Source: JAYZDP01 sp036337765
GTDB lineage: Bacteria; Acidobacteriota; Thermoanaerobaculia; Multivoradales; Multivoraceae
Length of the DNA: 8,129 nt
Assembly: GCA_036337765.1 (NCBI GenBank)
Contig: JAYZDP010000067.1
Location: 1 to 8,129 of the forward strand
Direction: 5' to 3'
The translations under genes and the position numbers were made by a program. The first letter of the stretch is position 1. Each line of letters starts with the position of its first letter. Below, one piece after another: positions 1 through 6,579 of the stretch. The notes beneath the pieces are model-generated. The model saw only the letters and a list, made by a program, of their open reading frames with translations. It did not search any database and was not told the origin of the DNA.

Positions 1-122
1 TACTTGGCTAGGATCTCATCGATCTTCGCGTAGGCCTCATCGCCGTCAAACTTTGCCTGGCAACCGAGCGGGGCCACGGCACAAAGAGGAACCAAGAAGA
101 TACGGCGTACTGTTCGGAGCAC
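1..122 (-). CDS. Probable small lipoprotein, N-terminal part (runs off the window)
   Basis: A frame starting at GTG (120-122, minus) stays open for 40 codons to the window edge. It reads as a lipoprotein-type export signal: a basic start (Arg3, Arg6, Arg7), a hydrophobic stretch over residues 8-19 (IFLVPLCAVAPL), then Gly20-Cys21. Cys21 would be the lipidated residue, although the lipobox (P-L-G-C) is weaker than the usual L-x-G-C. The residues after it are hydrophilic and helix-prone (KFDGDEAYAKIDEILAK). An in-frame TTG at 138-140 is an alternative start, and an in-frame stop lies just before it. No clear Shine-Dalgarno sequence precedes either start. The last two visible bases are TA, so the frame may continue or may stop there. 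I do not recognise the family. The assignment rests on the signal-peptide pattern only. Confidence 0.5.
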   Translation of the reverse strand, partial: MLRTVRRIFLVPLCAVAPLGCQAKFDGDEAYAKIDEILAK

Positions 123-183
123 TGACGCTGAGCCTACCAACTAGGTGGTGTGACGGGCGGGAAGACCGAGATATGCGCTGCTC

Positions 184-219
184 GGAGCGGGTGACAGGCA
201 TATAGCCCTGACCCGCTTC
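184..219. repeat. Imperfect inverted repeat / stem-loop
   Basis: AGCGGGT (186-192) pairs with ACCCGCT (211-217). Two outer pairs extend the stem, G184 with C219 and a G185-T218 wobble. An inner CAGG (195-198) pairs with CCTG (207-210) after a two-base bulge. It lies upstream of the lipoprotein-like frame and could form in its leader on the minus strand, but no function can be assigned. Confidence 0.4.
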
Positions 220-241
220 TCAGGGGCTGCGCGGGCTACTG

Positions 242-270
242 AACGATGGTGGCAAGGTGCCACCATCGTT
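242..270. repeat. Perfect 13-bp inverted repeat with a 3-nt loop
   Basis: AACGATGGTGGCA (242-254) and its exact reverse complement (258-270) flank the three bases AGG. On the plus strand the hairpin is followed by TCGCTTCG, so it lacks the U-run of a standard intrinsic terminator, and the minus strand has no U-run either. It could be a terminator acting with other factors, a protein-binding palindrome or a remnant of a mobile element. It is the strongest structure in the otherwise gene-poor stretch. Confidence 0.7.
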
Positions 271-550
271 TCGCTTCGCCAACGGCACACCCGAAACAGG
301 CCGCCGTGCTCACGCCATGCTCACAGACTTCTGGAGGGCGAAGTAGGGCGCGTCTTCGTCAACCAGTTAAGTTGTTGTTTACTAGTGGTTTAGGCGGTTA
401 ACACGGGCAAGCACGGACCTAAGGAACTCTGATTGTTCGAGACTCCAGGGAGGTGCTGTTCTGGCCGATATTCGCCTGGAAGCGCACCCTCTTTTGGACG
501 GTCGGCATAGCTGTTTGAGACGGTTTCGTACTGGCAGTTTCCGTTGGAAC

Positions 551-569
551 GTGTGCCACATGTGTGCCA
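551..569. repeat. Short direct repeat GTGTGCCA x2
   Basis: GTGTGCCA occurs at 551-558 and again at 562-569, separated by three bases. The junction contains the palindrome CACATGTG (556-563). It lies about 80 bp beyond the 3' end of tRNA-Ser(UGA). Paired short repeats next to tRNA 3' ends can be recombinase arm-type sites, but with no integrase in view that is only a possibility. Confidence 0.4.
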
Positions 570-650
570 TTAGCGGCAAGAGCTCCGCCGTATTCCGTGT
601 CATGTAGAGGTCTGTTCCAGACGTAACCTGTTGATCTAAATGTAGATGGA

Positions 651-740
651 TGGCGGAGGGGGTGGGATTCGAACCCACGGACCGCGTGAACGGTCGCTGG
701 TTTTCAAGACCAGTGCTTTCGACCTCTCAGCCACCCCTCC
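651..740 (-). tRNA. tRNA-Ser (anticodon UGA)
   Basis: On the minus strand the 90-nt gene folds as a class II tRNA. The acceptor stem is GGAGGGG pairing with CCCCTCC, followed by discriminator G and an encoded CCA. The anticodon stem CTGGT/ACCAG encloses a loop with TGA. A long variable arm (GACCG/CGGTC) is typical of serine tRNAs. The T arm contains GGTTCGAATCC. It reads UCN serine codons, mainly UCA and UCG. The sulfatase gene ends 40 bp upstream on the same strand and no strong promoter is visible in the gap, so the tRNA is transcribed either by read-through or from a promoter within the sulfatase 3' end. Confidence 0.97.
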
Positions 741-768
741 GCGAGCGCCAAGGCTACACCGGGAGGTG

Positions 769-790
769 CAGTCGGTCGGCTCAGTCGGTC
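769..790. repeat. 9-bp direct repeat around the sulfatase stop codon
   Basis: CAGTCGGTC occurs at 769-777 and 782-790, four bases apart. The right-hand copy covers the last codons and part of the stop codon of the sulfatase gene; the left-hand copy lies just after the gene. It may be a small local duplication. No function is evident. Confidence 0.5.
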
Positions 791-2196
791 TCGGGAGATC
801 CTCGCTCACTGCGCCGGATCGGGCTCGCTCCATTGAGTCTCAGATGCGACGCGAGCTCCTCGCGTACCTCGTCGTACCCGCCCCCTACCCGCATGAGGTT
901 CACCCACTCGTTCGGATCCCGCTCGTGATCGTAGAGCTCCTCCTGACCGTTCTTGTAGCGGATGTAGCGCCAGCGCTCGGTCCGGACTGCTTGATGTGCC
1001 TCGGCCGTCGTCAGGGCAACGTGCGGCCAGCCGGTAGCGGAGTCGCGCAGCAGCGGCACGAGGCTTGCGCCGTCGAGGGTGTCGTCGGCCGGCAGACCGC
1101 ACAGCTCGAGAAGCGTCGGATATAGATCCACCAGGCTCACGGGCCTGCTGCAGGTGCCGCCTTCGCCGGTGACGCCGGGCGCCATGATGACGAGTGGCAC
1201 CCGCGTCGTGTCTTCCCACAGCGTGTACTTGCTCCAATGTTCCTTCTCGCCGAGATGAAAGCCATGATCGCTCCAGAACACGATGACGGTGTTGTCCGCC
1301 CAGGGGCTGGCGTCCAGCGCATCGAGCACACGACCCAAGGTGTCGTCCATGAAGGACACGCTGGCAAGAAAGCCAGCGAGGGCGCGTCGAGTCTGGCCCT
1401 GGTCGAGAAGCCAACGGTTGCGGTCGCTTCGTATCGACCGCCTCGCGATCCTCGGAATGTCCACTCGATCCCCGTCATAGATCTGAGGTAGTGAGATCTC
1501 TTCGAAGGGAAATCGCTCGAGATACCGGGACGGGACGTACCAGGGCAGGTGAGGGAGGAAGATTCCGACACTCAGGTAGAAAGGTGCCTCGATCTCGCTT
1601 GAGAGGGCATTCTGCACCCAGGTCGCGAGCATGTGGTCGTGCAGCTCCTCCTCGTCACAGAAGAGGGGGCCGAAGCGGAAGCCCCCGAGCCGGCCGTTGG
1701 GCTCGAGGCCCCAGCCGTCGTCGCGGCGGTACTGGATGAGGTCTTCCTGTTGGGGGTAGTGCGCCACATCCCAGGACTGGAGGTCCGGGTAGTGGAACAT
1801 CTTGCCAGTTCCGGTGACCTGGTAGCCGGCTGACCCGAACGCCTGCGGCAGCGTCGGCAGCTCGGGCCATCGATGACGGAAGTTGTGGTTGTTGTTGTAG
1901 ACGCCCGTAGTAAACGGCTGCTTGCCGGTGAGGATCGCGGTCCGAGATGGGCTGCATGCGGTCGCCGCGCAATGGGCGTTGGTGAACAGCGTGCCGCGCT
2001 TGGCGAGGCGATCGAGATTCGGCGTCCGCGCGTCAGGATGCCCGCCGAGACATCCCACCCAGTCGTTGAGGTCGTCGGCGGCGATGAAGAGTACGTTCGG
2101 CCGTTCGGCAGTTTGCGTGCAACCGAGCCCCGAGGCCAGGCCGGTCACGGACGCCGCCGCAGTGAGGCGTAGGAAATCTCGGCGGGGCAATCTCAT
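781..2196 (-). CDS. Exported sulfatase, iduronate-2-sulfatase-like
   Basis: This 471-residue arylsulfatase-superfamily enzyme hydrolyses sulfate esters. The N-terminus has a twin-arginine motif (RRDFLRL, residues 5-11), a hydrophobic stretch and Gly25-Cys26. That suggests Tat export of a folded enzyme, with a weak lipobox that could anchor it. Cys81 in CSPSR is the residue converted to formylglycine in this family. The rest of the active site matches human iduronate-2-sulfatase well: Asp41-Asp42, Lys132 and His135 (GKMFH), His216 (PHLPW), Asp310-His311 (SDHG) and Lys323. Length and order of motifs are complete, so the enzyme should be active if a formylglycine-generating enzyme is encoded elsewhere. 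The chosen ATG gives the complete Tat signal; the upstream ribosome binding site is weak. The natural substrate cannot be read from the sequence, and sulfated sugars, choline sulfate or other esters are all possible. It is divergent from the hydrolase at 2275. Confidence 0.93.
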   Translation of the reverse strand: MRLPRRDFLRLTAAASVTGLASGLGCTQTAERPNVLFIAADDLNDWVGCLGGHPDARTPNLDRLAKRGTLFTNAHCAATACSPSRTAILTGKQPFTTGVYNNNHNFRHRWPELPTLPQAFGSAGYQVTGTGKMFHYPDLQSWDVAHYPQQEDLIQYRRDDGWGLEPNGRLGGFRFGPLFCDEEELHDHMLATWVQNALSSEIEAPFYLSVGIFLPHLPWYVPSRYLERFPFEEISLPQIYDGDRVDIPRIARRSIRSDRNRWLLDQGQTRRALAGFLASVSFMDDTLGRVLDALDASPWADNTVIVFWSDHGFHLGEKEHWSKYTLWEDTTRVPLVIMAPGVTGEGGTCSRPVSLVDLYPTLLELCGLPADDTLDGASLVPLLRDSATGWPHVALTTAEAHQAVRTERWRYIRYKNGQEELYDHERDPNEWVNLMRVGGGYDEVREELASHLRLNGASPIRRSERGSPETD

Positions 2197-2274
2197 GACG
2201 ATCCCAGGCTACAACGAGCGCCCGCCATTCTGTAGCATGCTCAGCTGTCCGACCTGAACGGACACGGAGGTGGA
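2197..2274. promoter_or_regulatory. Divergent intergenic region with operator-like palindromes
   Basis: These 78 bp separate the start codons of the divergent sulfatase and CocE-type hydrolase, so they should hold both promoters. An inverted repeat TGTCCG-N7-CGGACA (2246-2251 and 2259-2264) lies just upstream of the hydrolase ribosome binding site, and an 8-bp palindrome AGCATGCT lies at 2234-2241. Either could be a regulator site. I found no convincing -35/-10 pair on either strand. The promoter role is inferred from position. Confidence 0.4.
2266..2270 (+). promoter_or_regulatory. Ribosome binding site of the CocE/NonD hydrolase
   Basis: GGAGG lies four bases before the ATG at 2275. This strong Shine-Dalgarno core, although closely spaced, supports the start that keeps the whole signal peptide. 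Confidence 0.75.
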
Positions 2275-4197
2275 ATGAGCCAGTCATATCGTTGCGGTCG
2301 ATTCACGTCTGCCCTCTCGATCGGCCTCCTGGCCTTCAGCTGGGCGTGCGGGTCGGGCACACCCGATGTTGGCGGTGAAGCCGCGGCAGGGCGGATCTCG
2401 GAGTTTGGGCGCTACGAGGGGCACTCGGAGGAGCGGTTCAGCGAATGGGTCCGCAGCTCGCAGTACGTCACCACCTCCGACGGCACTCGCCTCGCGGTCG
2501 ACGTCGTACGGCCGGCAGTCGACGGTGTGGCGACCGACGAGCCCCTGCCGGTGGTGTGGACCCACAGCCGCTATCACCGCGCCTTCACCGATCCCGAGAC
2601 CGGCCAGGTGCTCTCGATCGTTGACGTCAGCCCGGACCTGCAGCTTCTCGTCCATCATGGCTACGTCGTAGCCGCCGTCGGCGTGCGTGGCAGCGGAGCA
2701 TCGTATGGGCGCTACACAGGCATCTTCTCCCCTGAGGAGACCCGCGATGCCTACGACATCATCGAGTGGCTCGCGACCCAGTCCTGGTCGGACGGCAACG
2801 TCGGCATGTACGGCGGCTCCTACCTGGGGATCACCCAGTACCGTGCGGCCGGAGAGGGACATCCGGCGCTCAAGGCCATCTTCCCCAACGTCGCGGCCTT
2901 CGATCTGCATGAGATCACGCACTCGGGCGGCATCTACCGTGACGACTTCATCGAGCACTGGGGCAAGCTGACGCGCGATCTCGACGTGAACGTGGCCGCG
3001 CCCGTGGTCGACGGCGATGTCGAGGGGGTCCAGCGTGCCGAGGCGGTAGCGGAGCACCAGGGCAACTGGGATGTGATCGACGAGCTCGCCGCAGCTCGCT
3101 ACCGCGACCATGACACGCCGAGCTACGCGTCGAAGCGCAACAGCCCCTCGCAGCAGCTCCTGGCGATCAACTCGGGCTTCGTCCCTGCCTACCACTGGGG
3201 CGGCTGGTACGACACCTTCATCAAGGACACCCTGCGTTGGTACGTGAACTATTCGGCGCCGCAGAAGGTGGGGATCGGTCCGTGGTCGCACGGCGCCAGC
3301 TCGTGGGGCGACGACAACGACGCGACCCGGCGCGAGGAGCGGATCGCGCTGCGCTCGATCGAGCAGCTGCGCTGGTTCGACCACTGGCTCAAGGGGATTG
3401 AGAACGGCATCATGAACGAGCACCCGATCCACTACGTGCAGATGGACAGCCCCGGGACCGGTACTTGGCACTCGACCAACGGATGGCCGCATCCGCAGGA
3501 GACGCGGGTTCGATACTTTTTCGCTGGCGGGGCTTCGGGCAGCGTCGACTCCGTCAACGACGGCGTGCTCGCCACCGAGCTCGCCGAGGAGGGCGCGGAT
3601 CGCTACCAGACGGACTACACGACCACCACCGGCACGATGAGCCGCTGGGACAACGCCGTCGGCGGCACGGACCGGATGGCCTACCCGGACATGGTCGCCA
3701 ACGATCGCAAGTCGCTGACCTACACCACCGAGCCCCTGGCTGGGGATCTGTTGGTTGCCGGTCATCCGATCGTCACGCTGTGGGCCTCGTCGAGTGCCTC
3801 CGACGGGCACTTCCACGTCCTGCTGGAAGAGGTCGACGAAGCCGGAGCCTCGACCTACGTCACCGAGGGGCTACTCAGGGCCTCGCACCGTACCCACCTC
3901 GAGCCGCCGTGGAACAACCTCGGCCTGCCCTGGCAGCGCAGCAACCGTGACGACCCGGTACCTCTCACTCCGGGTGAGCCGACCCAGCTGCGCTTCGACC
4001 TCCACCCGACGGCCAATGTCTTCGACGCCGGCCACCGCATTCGGGTGGTAGTCATGACCGCCGATCTCGACAACACCGAGGAGCTCGCTTCCGCCGACGG
4101 GGCAACGATCGAGATCCTGCGTGGAGCCGAGCACGGCTCGTCGATCGAGCTGCCGATCGTCCCTGATGAAGCCGCGGTGACTGCGGGAGGTCTCTAG
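2275..4197 (+). CDS. CocE/NonD family serine hydrolase (X-Pro dipeptidyl-peptidase S15 type), lipoprotein-like
   Basis: This 640-residue protein hydrolyses esters or amides of small molecules or peptides; the family includes cocaine esterase, glutaryl acylases and X-Pro dipeptidyl-peptidases. Residues 1-25 form a signal peptide ending in Ala24-Cys25, so it is probably a lipoprotein, though the lipobox S-W-A-C is not canonical. An alpha/beta-hydrolase domain follows, with nucleophile Ser182 in GGSYLG, Asp313 in GGWYDTF and His339 in GPWSHG. These three form the expected triad. VRGSG (137-141) fits the oxyanion-hole region. The residues from about 380 onward match the C-terminal beta-sandwich of this family (LAGDLLVAGHPIVTLW and the ADLDN region near the end). 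The protein is intact and of normal length. It acts outside the cytoplasm, like the divergent sulfatase, but there is no sign that the two share a substrate. The exact substrate cannot be predicted. Confidence 0.9.
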   Translation: MSQSYRCGRFTSALSIGLLAFSWACGSGTPDVGGEAAAGRISEFGRYEGHSEERFSEWVRSSQYVTTSDGTRLAVDVVRPAVDGVATDEPLPVVWTHSRYHRAFTDPETGQVLSIVDVSPDLQLLVHHGYVVAAVGVRGSGASYGRYTGIFSPEETRDAYDIIEWLATQSWSDGNVGMYGGSYLGITQYRAAGEGHPALKAIFPNVAAFDLHEITHSGGIYRDDFIEHWGKLTRDLDVNVAAPVVDGDVEGVQRAEAVAEHQGNWDVIDELAAARYRDHDTPSYASKRNSPSQQLLAINSGFVPAYHWGGWYDTFIKDTLRWYVNYSAPQKVGIGPWSHGASSWGDDNDATRREERIALRSIEQLRWFDHWLKGIENGIMNEHPIHYVQMDSPGTGTWHSTNGWPHPQETRVRYFFAGGASGSVDSVNDGVLATELAEEGADRYQTDYTTTTGTMSRWDNAVGGTDRMAYPDMVANDRKSLTYTTEPLAGDLLVAGHPIVTLWASSSASDGHFHVLLEEVDEAGASTYVTEGLLRASHRTHLEPPWNNLGLPWQRSNRDDPVPLTPGEPTQLRFDLHPTANVFDAGHRIRVVVMTADLDNTEELASADGATIEILRGAEHGSSIELPIVPDEAAVTAGGL

Positions 4198-4234
4198 GAG
4201 ACTACGCAGCAGAATCCTGGGAAGGTGGGATGGG

Positions 4235-4270
4235 CCAAAACGCGTCGGCCGTTAGGTCGGCGGGTTTTGG
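4235..4270. terminator. Bidirectional intrinsic terminator between convergent genes
   Basis: The 36 bases fold into one hairpin. CCAAAAC (4235-4241) pairs with GTTTTGG (4264-4270). After a single G-G mismatch an 8-bp inner stem follows, with two G-U pairs, closed by a GTTA loop. Because the arms carry an A-run and a T-run, each strand gives a GC-rich stem followed by TTTT. It begins 37 bp after the hydrolase stop codon and ends 4 bp from the transketolase stop codon, as expected for a terminator shared by two convergent genes. Confidence 0.75.
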
Positions 4271-4274
4271 GGCG

Positions 4275-6275
4275 CTAGGCGAGGAGCTCGCGCAAACGTT
4301 GTGCGACGTGCTCGGCAGTGAAGCCGAAGTGCTCTGCCAGCGCGGCCGTGGGTGCCGACGCTCCGTAGCCGTCCCGCGCGTGGACCGCTCCCTTCGGGCC
4401 CACCCAACGGTGCCAACCGATTGGAGATCCGGCCTCGACCGCGAGGCGCGCAGTGACTTTCGGAGGCAAGACCGTGTCGCGGTAGTCGGCGTCCTGTGCC
4501 TCGAAGAGCTCCCACGACGGGAAGCTCACGACCCGCGTCGGCGTGCCCTCGGTGCTGAGCGCGGCAGCGGCTTCGACCGCGGGGGCGACCTCGGAGCCCG
4601 AGGCGAGGACGATGGCTGCCGGCGCCTCGGCCGTGTCGGCCAAGATGTAGCCACCGCGGCGGACACCGTCGGCCGAGGTGGCTTCCAGCACCGGCACCTT
4701 CTGGCGGGTGAGGACCAGCGCGGTCGGCCCGGTGCGGCGCTCGAGGGCGACGTGCCACGCGGCGACCGTTTCGTTGGCATCGGCCGGGCGCAGCACCGTG
4801 AGGTTCGGGATCGACCGTAGCGAGAGCAGCTGCGAGATCGGCTGATGGGTCGGGCCGTCCTCGCCGAGCAGCACTGAGTCGTGCGTGAAGACATAGATGA
4901 CCGGTAGCTTCATGAGCGCAGCAAGGCGGATCGCCGCACGCATGTAGTCGGAGAAGATCAGGAAGGTCGCGACATAGGGGCGCATCCCCCCGATTGCCAG
5001 GCCGTTGGCGATCGCGCCCATGCCGTGCTCGCGCACCCCGAAGCGCAGGTTGCGCCCCCCGGGATCGTGGCGCGACTGATTAGGCTCGTTTTCGAGATCC
5101 GTCGCGTTCGAGCCGGCGAGATCCGCCGAGCCGCCTACCAGCTCGGGAATCGCACCCGCGATCCCGTTGAGCACCGCCCCGGTCACCGATCGGGTGGCCA
5201 GAGCCGGATGGTCGGCCTCGTAGCTCGGCAGGTCCGTGGCCCAGCCGTCGGGCAACTGGCCACTCTGGATCCGCTGCCACTCGGCCGCATGGTCCCCGGG
5301 CTCGCTGGCAAAGCGCTGGGCGAGCTCCCGCCACTGGCGGTGCGCTTCGCGGCCGCGATCCGCGGCTTCGACGAAGGGCAGGCGCGCCTCTTGTGGAACC
5401 AGGAAAGTCGGGCTCTCGGGCCAACCGAGGTTCGCCTTGGTCGCCTGCACTTCGTCCGCGCCCAGCGCCGCGCCATGGGCAGCCGAGCTGTCCTGCTTGC
5501 CCGGGCTGCCGAAGCCGATGTGGGTGTGCACGACGATCAGGCTCGGGCGCGACGTCTCGGCAATGGCCGTGTCGTAGGCCACCGCGAGCGCTTCGAGATC
5601 GTTGCCATCTGAGACTTGCAGGGTGTGCCATCCGTACGCTTCGTAGCGCTTGGCGACATCCTCGGTGAAGCTGATGTCGGTCGAGCCGTCGATGGTGATC
5701 TGGTTCGCGTCGTAGATCACATTGAGCTTGCCGAGGCCCAGATGTCCCGCAAGTGATGAAGCCTCGGAGGCGACGCCTTCCATAAGATCGCCGTCCGACA
5801 CCACCGCCCAGGTGCGGTAGTCGACCAGCGTTGACCCCTCATGATTGAAGCGCTCGGCGAGGAGCCGCTCTGCGAGCGCCATACCCACGGCGTTGCCAAC
5901 CCCTTGTCCCAGAGGGCCGGTCGTGGTCTCGACTCCGGGGGTGAGTCCGCGCTCGGGATGCCCCGGAGTCTTCGAGCCGAGCTGACGAAACCGCTCGAGC
6001 TCGTCGAGGTCGAGATCGAAGCCGGACAAGTGCAGCAGTGCATAGAGCAACGCCGACGCGTGGCCGCACGACAGAACGAAGCGGTCACGGTTCGTCCAAT
6101 CGGGCGCGTCCGGGTCGAAACGCAGATAGCGGGTCCACAACAGGTACGCCAGCGGCGCCTGCGCCATCGGGGCACCCGGGTGGCCACAGCCAGCGGCCTC
6201 GACCATGTCGACGGCGAGGAAGCGGATCGTGTCGATGGGGACTCGCGCGGAGGCAGCCTGATCCAAGGTCGGCAT
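4275..6275 (-). CDS. tkt: Transketolase
   Basis: This 666-residue cytoplasmic enzyme uses thiamine diphosphate and a divalent metal to move two-carbon ketol units between sugar phosphates in the non-oxidative pentose phosphate pathway. Its length is close to the 663 residues of E. coli TktA. Active-site residues in the family are all present: His32 in GHPGAPM, His72 in SCGHAS, His106, GPLGQG (120-125), Asp161 and Asn191 of the cofactor motif, His267 in SSAAHG, catalytic Glu416 in FGVREHG and His477 in EDGPTHQP. The cofactor motif begins SDG rather than GDG, a variant seen in other transketolases as far as I know. The PP, Pyr and C-terminal domains follow in order. GGGAGGGG just before the ATG is a strong ribosome binding site and fixes the start. 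The gene stands alone, with no other sugar-phosphate genes in view. Confusion with DXP synthase is excluded by motif order and length. Confidence 0.98.
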   Translation of the reverse strand: MPTLDQAASARVPIDTIRFLAVDMVEAAGCGHPGAPMAQAPLAYLLWTRYLRFDPDAPDWTNRDRFVLSCGHASALLYALLHLSGFDLDLDELERFRQLGSKTPGHPERGLTPGVETTTGPLGQGVGNAVGMALAERLLAERFNHEGSTLVDYRTWAVVSDGDLMEGVASEASSLAGHLGLGKLNVIYDANQITIDGSTDISFTEDVAKRYEAYGWHTLQVSDGNDLEALAVAYDTAIAETSRPSLIVVHTHIGFGSPGKQDSSAAHGAALGADEVQATKANLGWPESPTFLVPQEARLPFVEAADRGREAHRQWRELAQRFASEPGDHAAEWQRIQSGQLPDGWATDLPSYEADHPALATRSVTGAVLNGIAGAIPELVGGSADLAGSNATDLENEPNQSRHDPGGRNLRFGVREHGMGAIANGLAIGGMRPYVATFLIFSDYMRAAIRLAALMKLPVIYVFTHDSVLLGEDGPTHQPISQLLSLRSIPNLTVLRPADANETVAAWHVALERRTGPTALVLTRQKVPVLEATSADGVRRGGYILADTAEAPAAIVLASGSEVAPAVEAAAALSTEGTPTRVVSFPSWELFEAQDADYRDTVLPPKVTARLAVEAGSPIGWHRWVGPKGAVHARDGYGASAPTAALAEHFGFTAEHVAQRLRELLA

Positions 6276-6278
6276 GTT

Positions 6279-6286
6279 CCCCTCCC
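6279..6286 (-). promoter_or_regulatory. Ribosome binding site of tkt
   Basis: On the minus strand GGGAGGGG precedes the tkt ATG (6273-6275), with the GGAGG core five bases from it. It is the strongest Shine-Dalgarno match in the window and decides the start. Confidence 0.85.
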
Positions 6287-6328
6287 GGAAACGTTGCAGC
6301 GCCCTATTCAGCCTGGTGATGCGGGGCG

Positions 6329-6357
6329 ATATTAACCTGCCGATTCAGAATTGCCAG
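6329..6357 (-). promoter_or_regulatory. Candidate sigma-70 promoter of tkt
   Basis: Read on the minus strand, CTGGCA (6352-6357) and TAATAT (6329-6334) are 17 bp apart. Each matches its consensus hexamer at four of six positions. Transcription would start near 6322, giving a leader of roughly 45 nt. Its -35 element overlaps that of the oppositely directed tRNA promoter. Confidence 0.45.
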
Positions 6358-6379
6358 GGGGTGGGGAGGCCTTTACAAT
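6351..6379 (+). promoter_or_regulatory. Sigma-70 promoter of tRNA-Ser(GCU)
   Basis: TTGCCA (6351-6356) and TACAAT (6374-6379) are separated by the optimal 17 bp. Each matches its consensus at five of six positions. Transcription would start near 6386, about 11 bases before the mature tRNA, which suits a stable RNA gene. The same promoter could also serve gltX downstream. Confidence 0.8.
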
Positions 6380-6396
6380 GCGCTGTCCGCGCCTCC

Positions 6397-6488
<92 letters not shown>

Positions 6489-6489
6489 G

Positions 6490-6506
6490 CTCGGGCTGTG
6501 CCCGAG
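6490..6506 (+). other. Stem-loop just after tRNA-Ser(GCU)
   Basis: CTCGGGC and GCCCGAG form a perfect 7-bp stem around TGT, starting two bases after the CCA end. No T-run follows. It may guide 3' processing of the precursor or help termination. The rest of the gap to gltX holds a weak GC hairpin (6534-6553) and a short ORF (6580-6639) but no other clear signal. Confidence 0.45.
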
Positions 6507-6579
6507 GGGGCTGAGAGGGGGGGATTCTGAGCGGGGCGCCGGGGGCTCCGCCCACGACACACCGAGCGAATCCCGCGCG

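Larger units (their letters stand above)
123..650. other. Stretch with no defensible gene; tRNA 3' flank with hairpins and short repeats
   Basis: No reading frame here has convincing protein character. A 98-codon minus-strand frame (382-678) begins inside the tRNA-Ser gene, so its first residues only translate the tRNA 3' end. All three minus frames stay open across roughly 430-560, which argues against a real gene. A plus-strand frame without a good start runs from 212 to a TAG at 344-346. The stretch has more AT-rich patches than the flanking genes, for example 364-400. Visible structures are an imperfect hairpin (184-219), a perfect hairpin (242-270), a GTGTGCCA direct repeat (551-569) and a 5-bp hairpin (610-622). 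As the 3' flank of a tRNA gene it is a typical place for integrated elements, but no integrase or duplicated tRNA end is visible. Confidence 0.6.

Noticed and set aside
212..346. 44-codon plus-strand frame ending in AMLTDFWRAK
   Set aside because: It looks mildly protein-like, but it has no good start, is preceded by in-frame stops and runs through the perfect hairpin. It could be a gene remnant but cannot be supported.
382..678. 98-codon minus-strand frame next to tRNA-Ser(UGA)
   Set aside because: Its start lies within the tRNA and its first residues only translate the tRNA 3' end. The rest resembles no family I know, and other frames in the same stretch are equally open.
646..1125. Plus-strand frame across the tRNA and the sulfatase 3' end
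   Set aside because: Its N-terminal residues are the typical translation of an antisense tRNA, and the remainder is the shadow of the sulfatase gene.
2284..3816. Long antisense frame (510 codons) inside the hydrolase gene
   Set aside because: It lies opposite a clearly functional CocE/NonD gene, has low-complexity Arg/Val/Gly-rich content and no recognisable domain; such shadows are common in GC-rich genes.
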